Source: Legionellaceae bacterium
Lineage (GTDB): Bacteria; Pseudomonadota; Gammaproteobacteria; Legionellales; Legionellaceae
Direction: 5' to 3'
Length of the DNA: 44,445 nt
Assembly (NCBI GenBank): GCA_029213075.1
Contig: JARGPO010000057.1
Coordinates: forward strand, 1-44,445
Positions 27,701 to 36,500 of this stretch are shown here, piece by piece. The notes under the pieces were generated by a model that had not been told where the DNA came from, searched no databases, and worked only from the letters and a program-made list of their open reading frames with translations. Positions within the stretch are counted from its first letter, which is position 1; each line of letters begins with the position of its first letter. The position numbers and the translations under genes were made by a program.

Positions 27701-30348
27701 GTTATTTCACAGTCCATTAAAGCGATAACCTTTATTTTACTACTTAAATATGAGTTTATTGTAGATGAATCTATTTTTGAGTTGATATTATTAAAATATA
27801 TATTTATCAGAGAGTTATCAATAATATTACTTTTGTTTTTTAAAAATTTTTTTATTCTTTTTGATTCTCCTAATTCGAAACTCTTTCTTAAGTTTGCTAC
27901 TAAAAGTACTCCTACTTTAAAATTACTTTTAGGGCTTAGTTTAGGAAGCATAGCCGGGATATTTATACGTAGAGTATCGATGTTTGCATCATGCCTTAAT
28001 TGCTCTGCAATCTTCGCTTGGTTTGCTTGGATTGAATCTGCAGCATTTGGAGATATAATTATTGTTTTTTTCTCACTAACTGTACTTCTAACTATAAAAT
28101 TAATTTTTCCTAATAAACTTTTAAGATCATCATCGGTAGTTATGTTTTCTACATCATTTAATTCAAAAACTTCTAAATTAGGTGCAGCATCCATGATTTT
28201 AGCTAAATTTTCACGGGATATCTTACCGCCATTTATAACTAATTTACGAAGTTTTTTTAATGAAAGATCCGGTAATAGAGCTTCTATATTTTGACCATCA
28301 ATAGTTATTGTTTCTACATTTGGACATCCAGATAAAAATGAATACACCCTGTGTGTTGAAGTTCTTTTTTTGAAATGTAATTCGGATATTTTAGTTAAAT
28401 TTAGTTGTGTAATAGCAGTATCATTAGTTGCTGTTGTTTTTGTATTGAGCAAAGAAAATGATGAGTTTTGGATATTAGGCATGAGTTGTAAGAATCCTAG
28501 GTAGGTATCCTCCTCTATGTCCCTTGGGAATATAACCGATGTTACTGAAGGTAAGGCAGGGAAAGGGTCATCTTCTGATTCATATGTGCTCAAAACATCC
28601 GCAGATAATACGTCATCTTCACCTTCATCGTCATCGTTATTAGTGGTAGGTAGTTTGTTTAAGTCTAAATGAATTTGAATACTCTTAGGTAGGTTTAGTT
28701 TTTCTATTTGAAGGCATAATTCACGTAATTGATTGCTAGTTGTGTGTTCATTAGCAAAAAATGTAAGAGATTGAAGATTATCAATACTATTTTTTAATTC
28801 ATCAAGATTGACTGCATTACCATTAATTGCAATTGGGAGAGTTACATGTTCTAGGGCTGTTGTGCTAGATAATAATGTTGATATGGATTTTTCAGAGTAA
28901 CTACCGCTAATTACTAGTTTCTTTAGGTTAGGTAGTTGCAGGTTTTCTAAGTCACCATATATTTCTGATTCCACACAGTATAATTCTTCTAAGTTCACAG
29001 CCTTGGCTAATAGATCAATTTGTTGCTCAGATTTTATTCCAGAGTCGTTTATCTCCAAAACTCTGAGGTTTGGTAGGTCGCTAATATCGAAATAAGGCTC
29101 AAATTCAAAGTCTAAACCTTTTAGAGTTAACCTTTCTAATAGCGGCATGTTAGCCATAAGTTTCGCAATGGTGTCGCTTTTGATCGTACTTTCTGGACTT
29201 CTATCTTCAAAAGTAAAATCTACCAGTCTTTCAAAGTTGACTGTCTCGGTAATATTTAGGTCTGTGGTTATTCCTATTTCAACTTTCTTAAGTTTTTGCG
29301 CACGGCTTAGAAATCCAGGTACAAGTTTATCAAATCCATTTAGCTTAAGATCCTCCACATTAATAAAAGTAGGGGAGTTGCAAAAATTGTCATCTTCATC
29401 ATCTTCAGAGATGGGAAAGGATAAATGTAGCGTTTTTATTTCTGGTTGTTCACCGAATACTTCTTGGATTGTACTTGCTTTCATCATTAATGCTTCTAAA
29501 GATTGAATCTTAGTAAATCTATTTCTCAAATTTGTAATTTTTTCTTGGTAGTCTTGGTCTGCTTTGTCAGGAAAACAACTATCAGAATCAAAAAATCTAA
29601 TTGACAGAGCTTCTGGTTCTAGTGATTGATAGATGAAGTTAAAAGCATTTTCATCTCTAATAGATATATTTCTTATTATTTCTCGCCGTATATTATGTTT
29701 AATAAATGCAATATTTTTTGAAGTAACCTCTTCATCCCATCCAGAATTAAATATAGTAATATCTTCTACGTAAGGTAGTATTGATCGTAATTTTTCCAAA
29801 TCAAGATCGGTGCCTATATTTAGCATTAAGGTTTTATTTTTAAGAGCATGCGCAAGTTCTTCTGGATTTAGGTTTGACTCACAGATGTCTCGACTAAAGT
29901 CAACGCTACTACTTTCACCTAATAACATAGAGTTAAAGTGTGAAAAATCGCCAACAAAGGCTTCTTCATAAGGTATTTTTGGCTGATTTGCTGATAATAT
30001 TTGGGCTAGTATCGCTCTATCAAAAACAACTTTAGGATTATTTTTTATTTGATTAGGGATTAGAATTGGGTTTAGTTTATCGCCATCAACTTGAAAAACT
30101 TTAAATCCACTTCTTATTAATTTTTCTACATGAGATTTTAACTTGCTATTACTTAGATGATCTTTTGACCAGTCATTGATGATTATATTTTTTTGTTTAG
30201 GTTTTCCTTTATCACTAATACTTTGATGCCTAAAAGGTGTACCTTCAAAAATCATATCTGGTTCTAGTTCGCCACCAGATGAGTCATCATCGAAGTACGT
30301 GTCAACGTTTTTTCCACTACTAGTATAATATTCTGTTGGAAAATCCAT
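21757..30348 (-). CDS. Giant LRR / papain-like / multi-AAA+ ATPase (2,863 residues)
   Basis: The protein has no signal peptide or membrane segment. Domains in order: degenerate leucine-rich repeats (about 150-1000, e.g. LPNLRVLEINDSG, LPNLKKLVISG); a Pro/Gln-rich linker (about 1010-1035); a papain-like region with a plausible triad, Cys1069 (GICNAVARYY), His1165 (SWHITTL) and Asp1180 (YDPNY); a Ser/Pro-rich linker (about 1370-1405); three AAA-like segments without Walker A (around 1554-1592, 1681 and 1921); intact AAA+ module with GKTGVGKSS (2077-2085) and FIDEAN (Asp2122); a second intact AAA+ module with GSPGVGKSH (2342-2350), VILDEIN (Asp2416), sensor-1 GTQNP and a QRRL arginine; and a C-terminal coiled coil (about 2640-2720). 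The AAA+ modules are of the MoxR/dynein-midasin (AAA_5) type. The protease label is inference. GGAG lies 9 nt before the ATG. The likely role is a secreted or host-interacting ATPase. Confidence 0.85.
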   Translation of the reverse strand: MDFPTEYYTSSGKNVDTYFDDDSSGGELEPDMIFEGTPFRHQSISDKGKPKQKNIIINDWSKDHLSNSKLKSHVEKLIRSGFKVFQVDGDKLNPILIPNQIKNNPKVVFDRAILAQILSANQPKIPYEEAFVGDFSHFNSMLLGESSSVDFSRDICESNLNPEELAHALKNKTLMLNIGTDLDLEKLRSILPYVEDITIFNSGWDEEVTSKNIAFIKHNIRREIIRNISIRDENAFNFIYQSLEPEALSIRFFDSDSCFPDKADQDYQEKITNLRNRFTKIQSLEALMMKASTIQEVFGEQPEIKTLHLSFPISEDDEDDNFCNSPTFINVEDLKLNGFDKLVPGFLSRAQKLKKVEIGITTDLNITETVNFERLVDFTFEDRSPESTIKSDTIAKLMANMPLLERLTLKGLDFEFEPYFDISDLPNLRVLEINDSGIKSEQQIDLLAKAVNLEELYCVESEIYGDLENLQLPNLKKLVISGSYSEKSISTLLSSTTALEHVTLPIAINGNAVNLDELKNSIDNLQSLTFFANEHTTSNQLRELCLQIEKLNLPKSIQIHLDLNKLPTTNNDDDEGEDDVLSADVLSTYESEDDPFPALPSVTSVIFPRDIEEDTYLGFLQLMPNIQNSSFSLLNTKTTATNDTAITQLNLTKISELHFKKRTSTHRVYSFLSGCPNVETITIDGQNIEALLPDLSLKKLRKLVINGGKISRENLAKIMDAAPNLEVFELNDVENITTDDDLKSLLGKINFIVRSTVSEKKTIIISPNAADSIQANQAKIAEQLRHDANIDTLRINIPAMLPKLSPKSNFKVGVLLVANLRKSFELGESKRIKKFLKNKSNIIDNSLINIYFNNINSKIDSSTINSYLSSKIKVIALMDCEITGHLDTSKKCNLELVSLFNSRITLENLKAILEINTNKYLKIDLNKCTIINEDEQETRDFITQHLSEFEFNNLSFANKHTDHKAQFRQEISECFDINADTSYNFEEEEEIEEYIVSDTTNEKLADTGTSPGPIFQPYQPQPPSQTSAIDDSTWSQALLIKRLSAYLKLKYPDNPDIDRMTVKLNQGICNAVARYYANTVMSCDTSQQGIGLWNEKMSQLQDWDGKTLPEDESSTNQCLEELWAYTHKYYIAESHSKPNITVMSSVEELLKNHEEQVLHIENSWHITTLIFKDDTWIFYDPNYKKGVGVTFSRGQEVNLAQEIYRVLGHGLTIESACPLDCKFDFMQASHKELQAFFNDGGFVKLLYAPNRAEVFQKFNIASRSYNELEGIFHVKTDDKPFWQLGLSKSRQETIQWLQRCYELNPSECKNQLKKGFINLTNIECAAIKTYLNMQPQTEVAAWLITHIDTLEFSSDTQSKKESFDVPLPETTIEPTTPKRERSSQTPSIDLQRSGNLSPPPSAQERFVSGGNVAIADSEVTPFILDRNFDLYKNQSSIPLPCPNNQFIEKQTQDKSSPTNLVEFDHELLSSVGVNKLIKFSDDASVENYLHHLQKSPVSKSRGLFVINCINDLRCLKSSLYINPDNSCSILPPPSGPLYNFLTIHKALDPIIVVNWSNFSAKETVQANTILDDIRKADGVDLPEHALVIGLQNTKSKTAYKGSDFTSRHHEKLDFPTSIRIPPVVWPKISQDKEVVDTIVIDFYDDPNWQRYLYGSYTMYANAMTFEPSPFLLALQKNPKSMRVIFKNAPMNASGLRHAINSFSAERKLTYQGNTFHLPESLDIQTTSGYSFALEPKHPSFSRGVVSNYDVALNPESLSQFFMQFEYSEKESEQDENKLSTVPGFIEEHKDGELNIYLTRDITTSAWARLLDTAQKQNCKLNITLAPKTDLPVKLKTQVTIQNRATAPAEVENAPARLITSNDLRMSEKELISEHGEIRIVDVSELKKSDIFYQMSATSEETKFVFEEKIKDIWNAVLNGETVILKGRFSPELTDALAPLLKSDGGVYHNGQLLKPTGKLILLTKENHHFNYLQNIDKRKYSFTERLESFSESFKEYAHLHQSILEDYTYDKLYTLSRYNPYPEDPAKIGEGLELLPADPIDNNFDNLSEEDAALFSINRTQQLEMSFERMPITVISGKTGVGKSSFMHQIDDDETNNIDVFFGDIIRWAEDNSNNQHILFIDEANLENTDWSMFESLFSAPPSITYLGKTYNLTENHRVAFALNPASYGGVRGIPELFKNHPNVETFGPISNAYLFHNVLKPFTGENVDAGQLFLKVFQKIKSIDEQAISARELQMMGFLYKSKSIPEDEMMRAKHQSLEIGLNCLNPKHKAEFKKWFVSQFGELDPVQKQYPKRLNDFSLTASHHNVYDKLDDLISVRELKQQATDKRMKFGGISGLVTEGSPGVGKSHFIKQFLLSKGFNEAHIDKYTTVDFKIEDIPQKTSNHFYYLPATMNVALKMKYLDRAFHEGSVVILDEINTSDTLEVLERQINALLMGEDLQGRSAINPGFTLLGTQNPVTMAGRKEASLAIQRRLAQVICEDYSPKDMRQILIDVGLDEVTASKLLNEFLEARKANHDSNLSFRQLIRRAYKIVENSATLPDRFIQLPKEQVNLIQMMSPLDDSDKFLISEVIKIGLDKLTYYDSSDNLCFKSIIIKHLMESHSKEALRLIMYQIISDKKIDIPDEFDFTTEQGYLDLQQATEVYTEAYDKLKSIYAEIQNLKNEILGINEIKEKTRIDIYKLELNESELKTEVRKIESNFSSHQENIKEMEKTKNQAEKYAKSIFGRIYDSIISTFGGDNTFARDAEKASEILNHGHKIYYSYTIDLIRLKSELDDIGNSISSLKESESILETSDSLEDKLSQLISKKDDYQDDASVKYAVMEKVSQKLTQHPKTNSQPDKEPSIFDESVGDESSSLIKPTK

Positions 30349-30397
30349 CTATAAAGCTCCAAGGTAACCGATTATCATAAAAAGTAAACTCAGCATT

Positions 30398-30483
30398 CTG
30401 TCTTTTCGTTCGCAGTGAATCCAGAAACCAATTTTATCGAAGGATAGAACTGTATTGCTTCACTGCGTTCGCAAAGACGACAG
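30398..30483. repeat. Imperfect inverted repeat between the two giant genes
   Basis: A left arm CTGTCTTTTCGTTCGCAGTG (30398 onward) and a right arm ending CGTTCGCAAAGACGACAG (to 30483) are imperfect reverse complements with the shared core CGCAGTGAA. The right arm, read in reverse, resembles the TTGCGA...AGTGAAGCAAT dispersed palindromes common in genomes of several intracellular bacteria. It fills most of the 183-bp gap upstream of the 2,863-residue gene, so it could be a mobile or structured RNA-level element between the two genes. No ORF is present in it. Confidence 0.6.
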
Positions 30484-30531
30484 CAAGGTATAAATTAAGC
30501 ATAATATATCTTTGCCATGTATAAAACCACC

Positions 30532-33500
30532 TTACCTAAACATTCCTACAGAACGTGGGCTATCACCGGAATTATCACCTTTTGTTTTTGTTGATGAGAA
30601 AAATGTGGAGTTCATATCTTTATCCATACCTATGGTACTTTTATTTTTAACAAAGTTATCAGCAACAGCTTTAAGCTTCTCAATCTGAGAGTTCACATCA
30701 ATTGTATTTGCCTTGGTAAAGAAATCCTTGGCCTGACTCATGTTTAGCTTACCAAATAACACAGTCCATTCTTTGTACTTTTCTTGATCTATTGGCAGAG
30801 CAAAGTAATCATCACTACCAATAATTTCAGTTCTAGATAAAAATTGATTAAAAGGTCGCGCTGCCTCTCGTATTATCTCAATCCTAGCCTCAAGAGCGTT
30901 TGTGGTTGTGTGCATACCAGGTAAGTCTCTTAACTGCTTAAGAATAGCTTTAACTGGAATGTTTGCTGGAATGGTTATGATTAAATCTAGAAATTCATCT
31001 ACTTTATCTGCTGGAACATCGTTTATCTTAGCTAACATTCTTTCATAGTCAGCTTTGTTAATTTCAGGCCGTTGACTGAAAAAATCTAGTAATTTAGCAA
31101 TATATGGATTACGTAAATCGATACTTTCTAAAAGACTTTCGTCCATTTTCCTTAGTTGACAAGCAATTAAAGGCCGGATAACGCTTGGATTACTTATTAG
31201 TTCGGAATATTTATTAATAAGTGGATTAATTATATCAGCTGGGTTTTGAGCTTTTGCGAATGCTTCCAGAGCAAAACATCTATCAGCTCCGTTCATCTGA
31301 TTTTTAAATAAGTTAACTATTTTCCTTGGGAGATTTTCAATGATTTCAGGGCTCAAATCTATATCATAGAACTCTATTTCCTCTAATAGGAAAGCAACAT
31401 CAGGTGCGCCTCGAACCGCGGCTAAAAATAGTTTTTCGAAATTATCATGAGTTGCTGGGGTTTTTTTAAAGAACTCATCTAGGCGAGTTTCATATTCAGT
31501 AGTATTTGGTTCTTCATCTGTTAGATAAGTAACTGCCTCAGTCCAAGCGGCGTAAGAAATGGTGCAGCATTGCTCTGGATATAGATCAAGGAATTCGGTG
31601 ATTTTTTCTAATCTATCACGTTCTAGATATTTAAAAGATTTATACATCAGAGCTAGATCGTCAACGTTATGATAGCCTCCTTGGTTATAATCTTTCATTT
31701 TATTAAACCAGGTTTGATAGAAGTCTATGCGCTCTGAAATTAAAGACTCTTGTATACTTTCATCATTATCTACTGCATTTAACTCTAGTTCTTTGCCATG
31801 TGGTTCACGAGGTGGTGGTATTTGATTATCTTCATAGAATTCATCTAATATCTTGCGTGCTTGGGAGAATTTATCTTCAGTGAATTCACCTAGAAAAATT
31901 GCTTCAAGCTCCTTCTTGCATTTTTTCCAACTTTCTTTTAGCTTGAGGGTCATCTCTTCATTCATTACTTGACCTGATCCTTCGGCAATTAGGTCATCTT
32001 TTCTGTGAATGTGTTTGCGACTTTGTTCTTTTATATATTGCTCGAAGATTGTGACTGTTCGTGTATGTAAATATTGTAGTTTAAGAGCGTCATCTTCTCG
32101 TATTTTGACCCAGATTTCTTTGCTTTGACTCATGCTTTCATGTTTAGCAAGTTTTACATTTAAATGTTCAACTTCAAAAGCAAGGAGCTTGTTAAATTCT
32201 TCATTCTCTTTATATTTTTCAAATTTTTCTTCAATCTCAGCATAGTTTATAATTTCTTGACAAACCCCACCGGCATCATAGCGACCTTGTCGGCCTTGTT
32301 CTTGTTTTGTGTCGCGAGGATGAACCGCATATGCACGGATTAATCTTAATCCTTGCTCTTTATCATAAGGAGTGATATCAGTACCACGACCAACCCTTGA
32401 GCTAATAGTAATAGCACCGATAAGGCCTGCTGTTTTTACAATCTCTGATTCCGCAACACCATTAGCACTTAAATCTACAAGAAGATTTCTGCCTTCTGGT
32501 AGCCGTTCTGCGATTAACTTACCAAGTTGTTCAACTTCCTCATCATCCACACAAGTAATTAATACTGGTTGATTTGGGTTTGAGTTTATAGACTCGAGGA
32601 TGGATGTAACTTGTGCATTTAGATCGCTTGTATATATTGGTTGTAAAAAGTGAGTGGAATTTTCATGGTGAGTTGGAACTTTGAGAATATCATCAAAATG
32701 AAATTCGTTTTTATAAATATCTAAATCACTTAGATTACCAGGTGTACCAGTACAAGATTCAATCCCACCTAGGTAGTATTTTTTCAACACATACCGACTG
32801 TTTAGGGATAACGCTATTTCACTTTCAGGCTCAACAAAGAAATTTGGTGTGATACCATTTGCCACAGCATCCTTATTTAACCGAACATGTAACATTTGTT
32901 GGACAGTTTCACTGTAGGTCGAGCCATGATAAATTTGGTTTTTAATTCTAACTTTAGCAAATCGTCTATCAATTTCAGAATGAAATATCTCTTTAGGTTC
33001 TTCCATCACCGAGAAGTCTACACCATCTTTTAATGAATGAGCTTTTTTAGCAGCCATTATTAAACTAAATAATGTAGTATTTCGGAGCTTTGTATCGCCA
33101 GATGCTAAAAACTTTTGAAAATAATTGGATTCTTTAGGTGCTTTAATTAATTGCGTTTCTTGTAGTCGATTGTATAGTACTCTCAGATCATCATATTCAT
33201 CAACACTTTGTTCTGAGTTGAATCGTTGCTCATTTTCTAAATAGAAATCATATGCGACTTCGTATACCCAGGTGTCATAATTGTATACGGAGGAGGCTCC
33301 TCCTGAGTCGGAATAATTAAAGAGGGTATCTTCATCAAGCATTAGATGATCACCCTCATCTAAGAAAGCAAATCTATTTGTAGATGAAAGATCAATTTTA
33401 TCCAAGCGATCTTTATTATCCCAACGCAAACCTGATATAAATAAACTAAACCCACCAAGAGTTGCATAATTTACAGCACCAACGCCTGTTTTTTTATTAA

Positions 33501-36500
33501 CTTTATGTTTATAAGTATCAGGTGATGAGCTTGCGGTAATATGACTGTTTGGAATTTCAAATGCGTCTAAAACTGGGGCAAATTCTTCGTGATCTCGTGC
33601 TGAAAGACTTTCTTTCGAACTAAACACATCGACGACTTGGCCGTTTAGAGCGCGGTAGGCAACTCGCATTACAGAAAATAATCCTTTACCTTCACCCGTT
33701 TTAATTTGAAATAACAAATTATCATCGTTGTGAACAGCGCCATATAATAAGGCTACCATTTGCGTGTGATTAGCCCATTTACCAGTTTTTCGATATAAAA
33801 TTTCACGCATACAAGCTAGAACTCGTGCTTTTGATTCTGGATCGTTGCTACCTGTGTTTTTGTGGATATATTTAAGAATATCCTCATTACTTTTTTCTTG
33901 AAGATTAAGAGCTGTGCTATAGGTATTCATGTAGTAGAGTAAATGCAGCATTTCTACTTGAGCACTAGCGCTAATTACTTTGTGAGTAGCTTTTAACTTG
34001 AAGTTAGAAAGAATTCGTATCAGACCCTGTTTATCTTGTTTTGTCAGATTATAATCACGCTTGAACTTTTGCATATTCGCTTCAAAATGATTAATAATTC
34101 TTTGTGAATCATTAGGGTATTTTGTTAGTAGTTCTGATACTTGCTTCATTGTTGGAATTGGTATGGTTTTGCAATATCTGGCAAGCATCAAACGTTGATC
34201 TGGATTCATTCTTTGTAGACTGCTTTTAACAGCACTTATATGTGGTAGATCTTTAGCATCTTTAAAAACAGCATTAACTATCATTCGGGTAGTTGGATCC
34301 TCTATATTTATTAATTCATCTACCTGGTCATCTGTAATAGTTTTTTCTTCAATCGCCCTTAATAGTTTGATTTGATCGCTTTCCCATAACTTTTTGAATT
34401 CTTCGTCAAATGGACAAGGTATGGCAAGCTTTGTAATTCTTTCTATAAATTCGTGGTCGGCTGTATAATCTAACTGGTTTATTATAAGTTGATTAAGAGC
34501 TTGGCTGACTCGAGGAGCTGTTTTTAATCCATGAAATATTTGGCTATAAGATGCGAAGGCAACCTCAAGATTAGGTGAGTCTTTAAATTTTGTTGCGATA
34601 GATACTAAGGTTTTTTTAGCTTGATGAGGTATTTCTGCTAAATTAATTTCATCTAATATTTCTGTTAACCTATCAAGATAGGTTTCAGTTGTTGTAAGTT
34701 TGTGTAAGTTGCCATTGAGCAAACTAGAGTCAGTATTTTCAAGCGCCTCATTAACTAATATTTTTATAAAAGATACAGGGTATGGGTTGGTTTTAAATTG
34801 ATTTTGGTCAAATACAGCGTGTAATAGTTGAGTTAATTGTTCAATGGAATAATATTTATCATCTGACTTCTCAACTAGTAAACCAAGTAGATAACCTAAT
34901 TCATCATAATAGCTTTTTCTATCTATTTCTAAGAAAAAGATAATTAGTTTTTGTACTTTGTCTTTACTATTGCCTTCGTCCTTAATAGCGATTCGTTCAC
35001 ATAGTTTAGTTATTAATTTTTGGTTTTGATCTTTAAATGTTTTTAATAGATAAACATTAGCAAATTGACCTTTTTCTTCTTCATTAAGAGGGCGAAAAGA
35101 GGCGTCTTGATCTGCTATCATGCATCCTTGCTCTATTAAATCTTGTACAGCTTGGTGTCGAGATTGCTCTGTTGTCATTCCTTGCAAATATGTTTCTAAT
35201 TCTGACTTGCTAGGATACTTAGTTGATGTTGCAAAATTTATAGTAGCTAATTGATTGTAGAATAATCGGCGTTGTTCGTTATCAGCTATTGTAATGGGGG
35301 TGGAAACTAACCAAGGGTAGGCAGTAACTTCCGGTTTATTAAAGCCATTTTGCATACCATGCTGCACGAGTTTTTTAAGCGTATTTTTTTTGTCAGGATT
35401 GCTCGAGCTTTCATAACAGCGCATAGCACGACCGATGGCATTTAGGGCGTCTAAGTCTAGGTTACGTACATCACGATTTTCTTCTAGTAACACCTCTAAT
35501 AACAATGGCATATCAGAAATTTTAATATGGTAACTTTGACTAGATAAATCTTTCTCATCTAAAAGAAGATGGCTGTTGATTGCCATTAAAATAGTTGAGT
35601 ATTTTTTATCAGCTAATTTAGACCAGTCACACTGTTGTATAGTTGTTAGATTATCAACCCCTAACGCAAGAGATGCGAGAATTAAGCGTTGAACTTGGAT
35701 GTTATTTTTGATTGCAGGAGTACTTATTAAATCTTTAAATATATTAAAATTTTCTTTGATGTTATTTTTGATTGCAGGAGTACTTATTAAATCTTTAAAT
35801 ATATTCAAATTTTCTTTATTTAGTTTGAGACGTTGTGCGGCGTAACGAAGTGTGTAACTCAAAGGCTCGGTAATAGTTTTTAAATCAACACTATCCCAAG
35901 ATGATGTGTAACCATTTTGATACCCATTTAAAGTATTAAGGGCGCTAAATTGTAATGACTCATCCCAAAAACGATAATTTTCATGGATGCATGCGTAATA
36001 AAAACCGTTTTCTCGCCAGTCAATTTTGCATAGATTACTTAAAATCTCATTTTGCACGTGCATACTATCTTGGCGGTTACCCGTATTTTCAAGGACACTT
36101 CGCAGCCTCCTTAAAAACTCAGTTGCATTTATACCGTCAGGATATTGTTTAAGAGCGTCTATAAACTGTTTTTTATTAAAATTTAAATCATTAGCCTCGA
36201 TATAATCAATGACCATGTCATAGGCTTGCCAAATTTCTGCAAAACGCACGCGATTTTTTGATGAGTTTTTTAGAGCTGTTTTACCATGCAAGCTAATTAG
36301 TTGCCATAATCCATCTTGATAGTCTTGATGAGAGCGTAGTTTTTGCATGCTATTTGATAGTTCTGAGACTTCATCTTCCTCTAGTAATTCTGACCAGTCA
36401 TCGATTGAATCTAGGAATGTCTGTTTAAATATAGGAAAGTTACTTGGAAAAGTTTCATGCAATTGTAGAACTAGTTCAAACCATTTTTGACAACCGACTA

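Noticed and set aside
27476-28294. Plus-strand 272-codon open frame inside the 2,863-residue gene
   Set aside because: It is antisense to the leucine-rich part; the hydrophobic, Ser/Leu/Phe-rich translation is what reversed LRR codons give. It has no family match and no good Shine-Dalgarno.
29147-29506. Plus-strand 119-codon frame antisense to the LRR region
   Set aside because: Same artefact; low-complexity Ser/Leu content and no independent support.
35698-35817. Direct repeat considered as a CRISPR-like array
   Set aside because: Only two adjoining copies without spacers, inside a coding frame.
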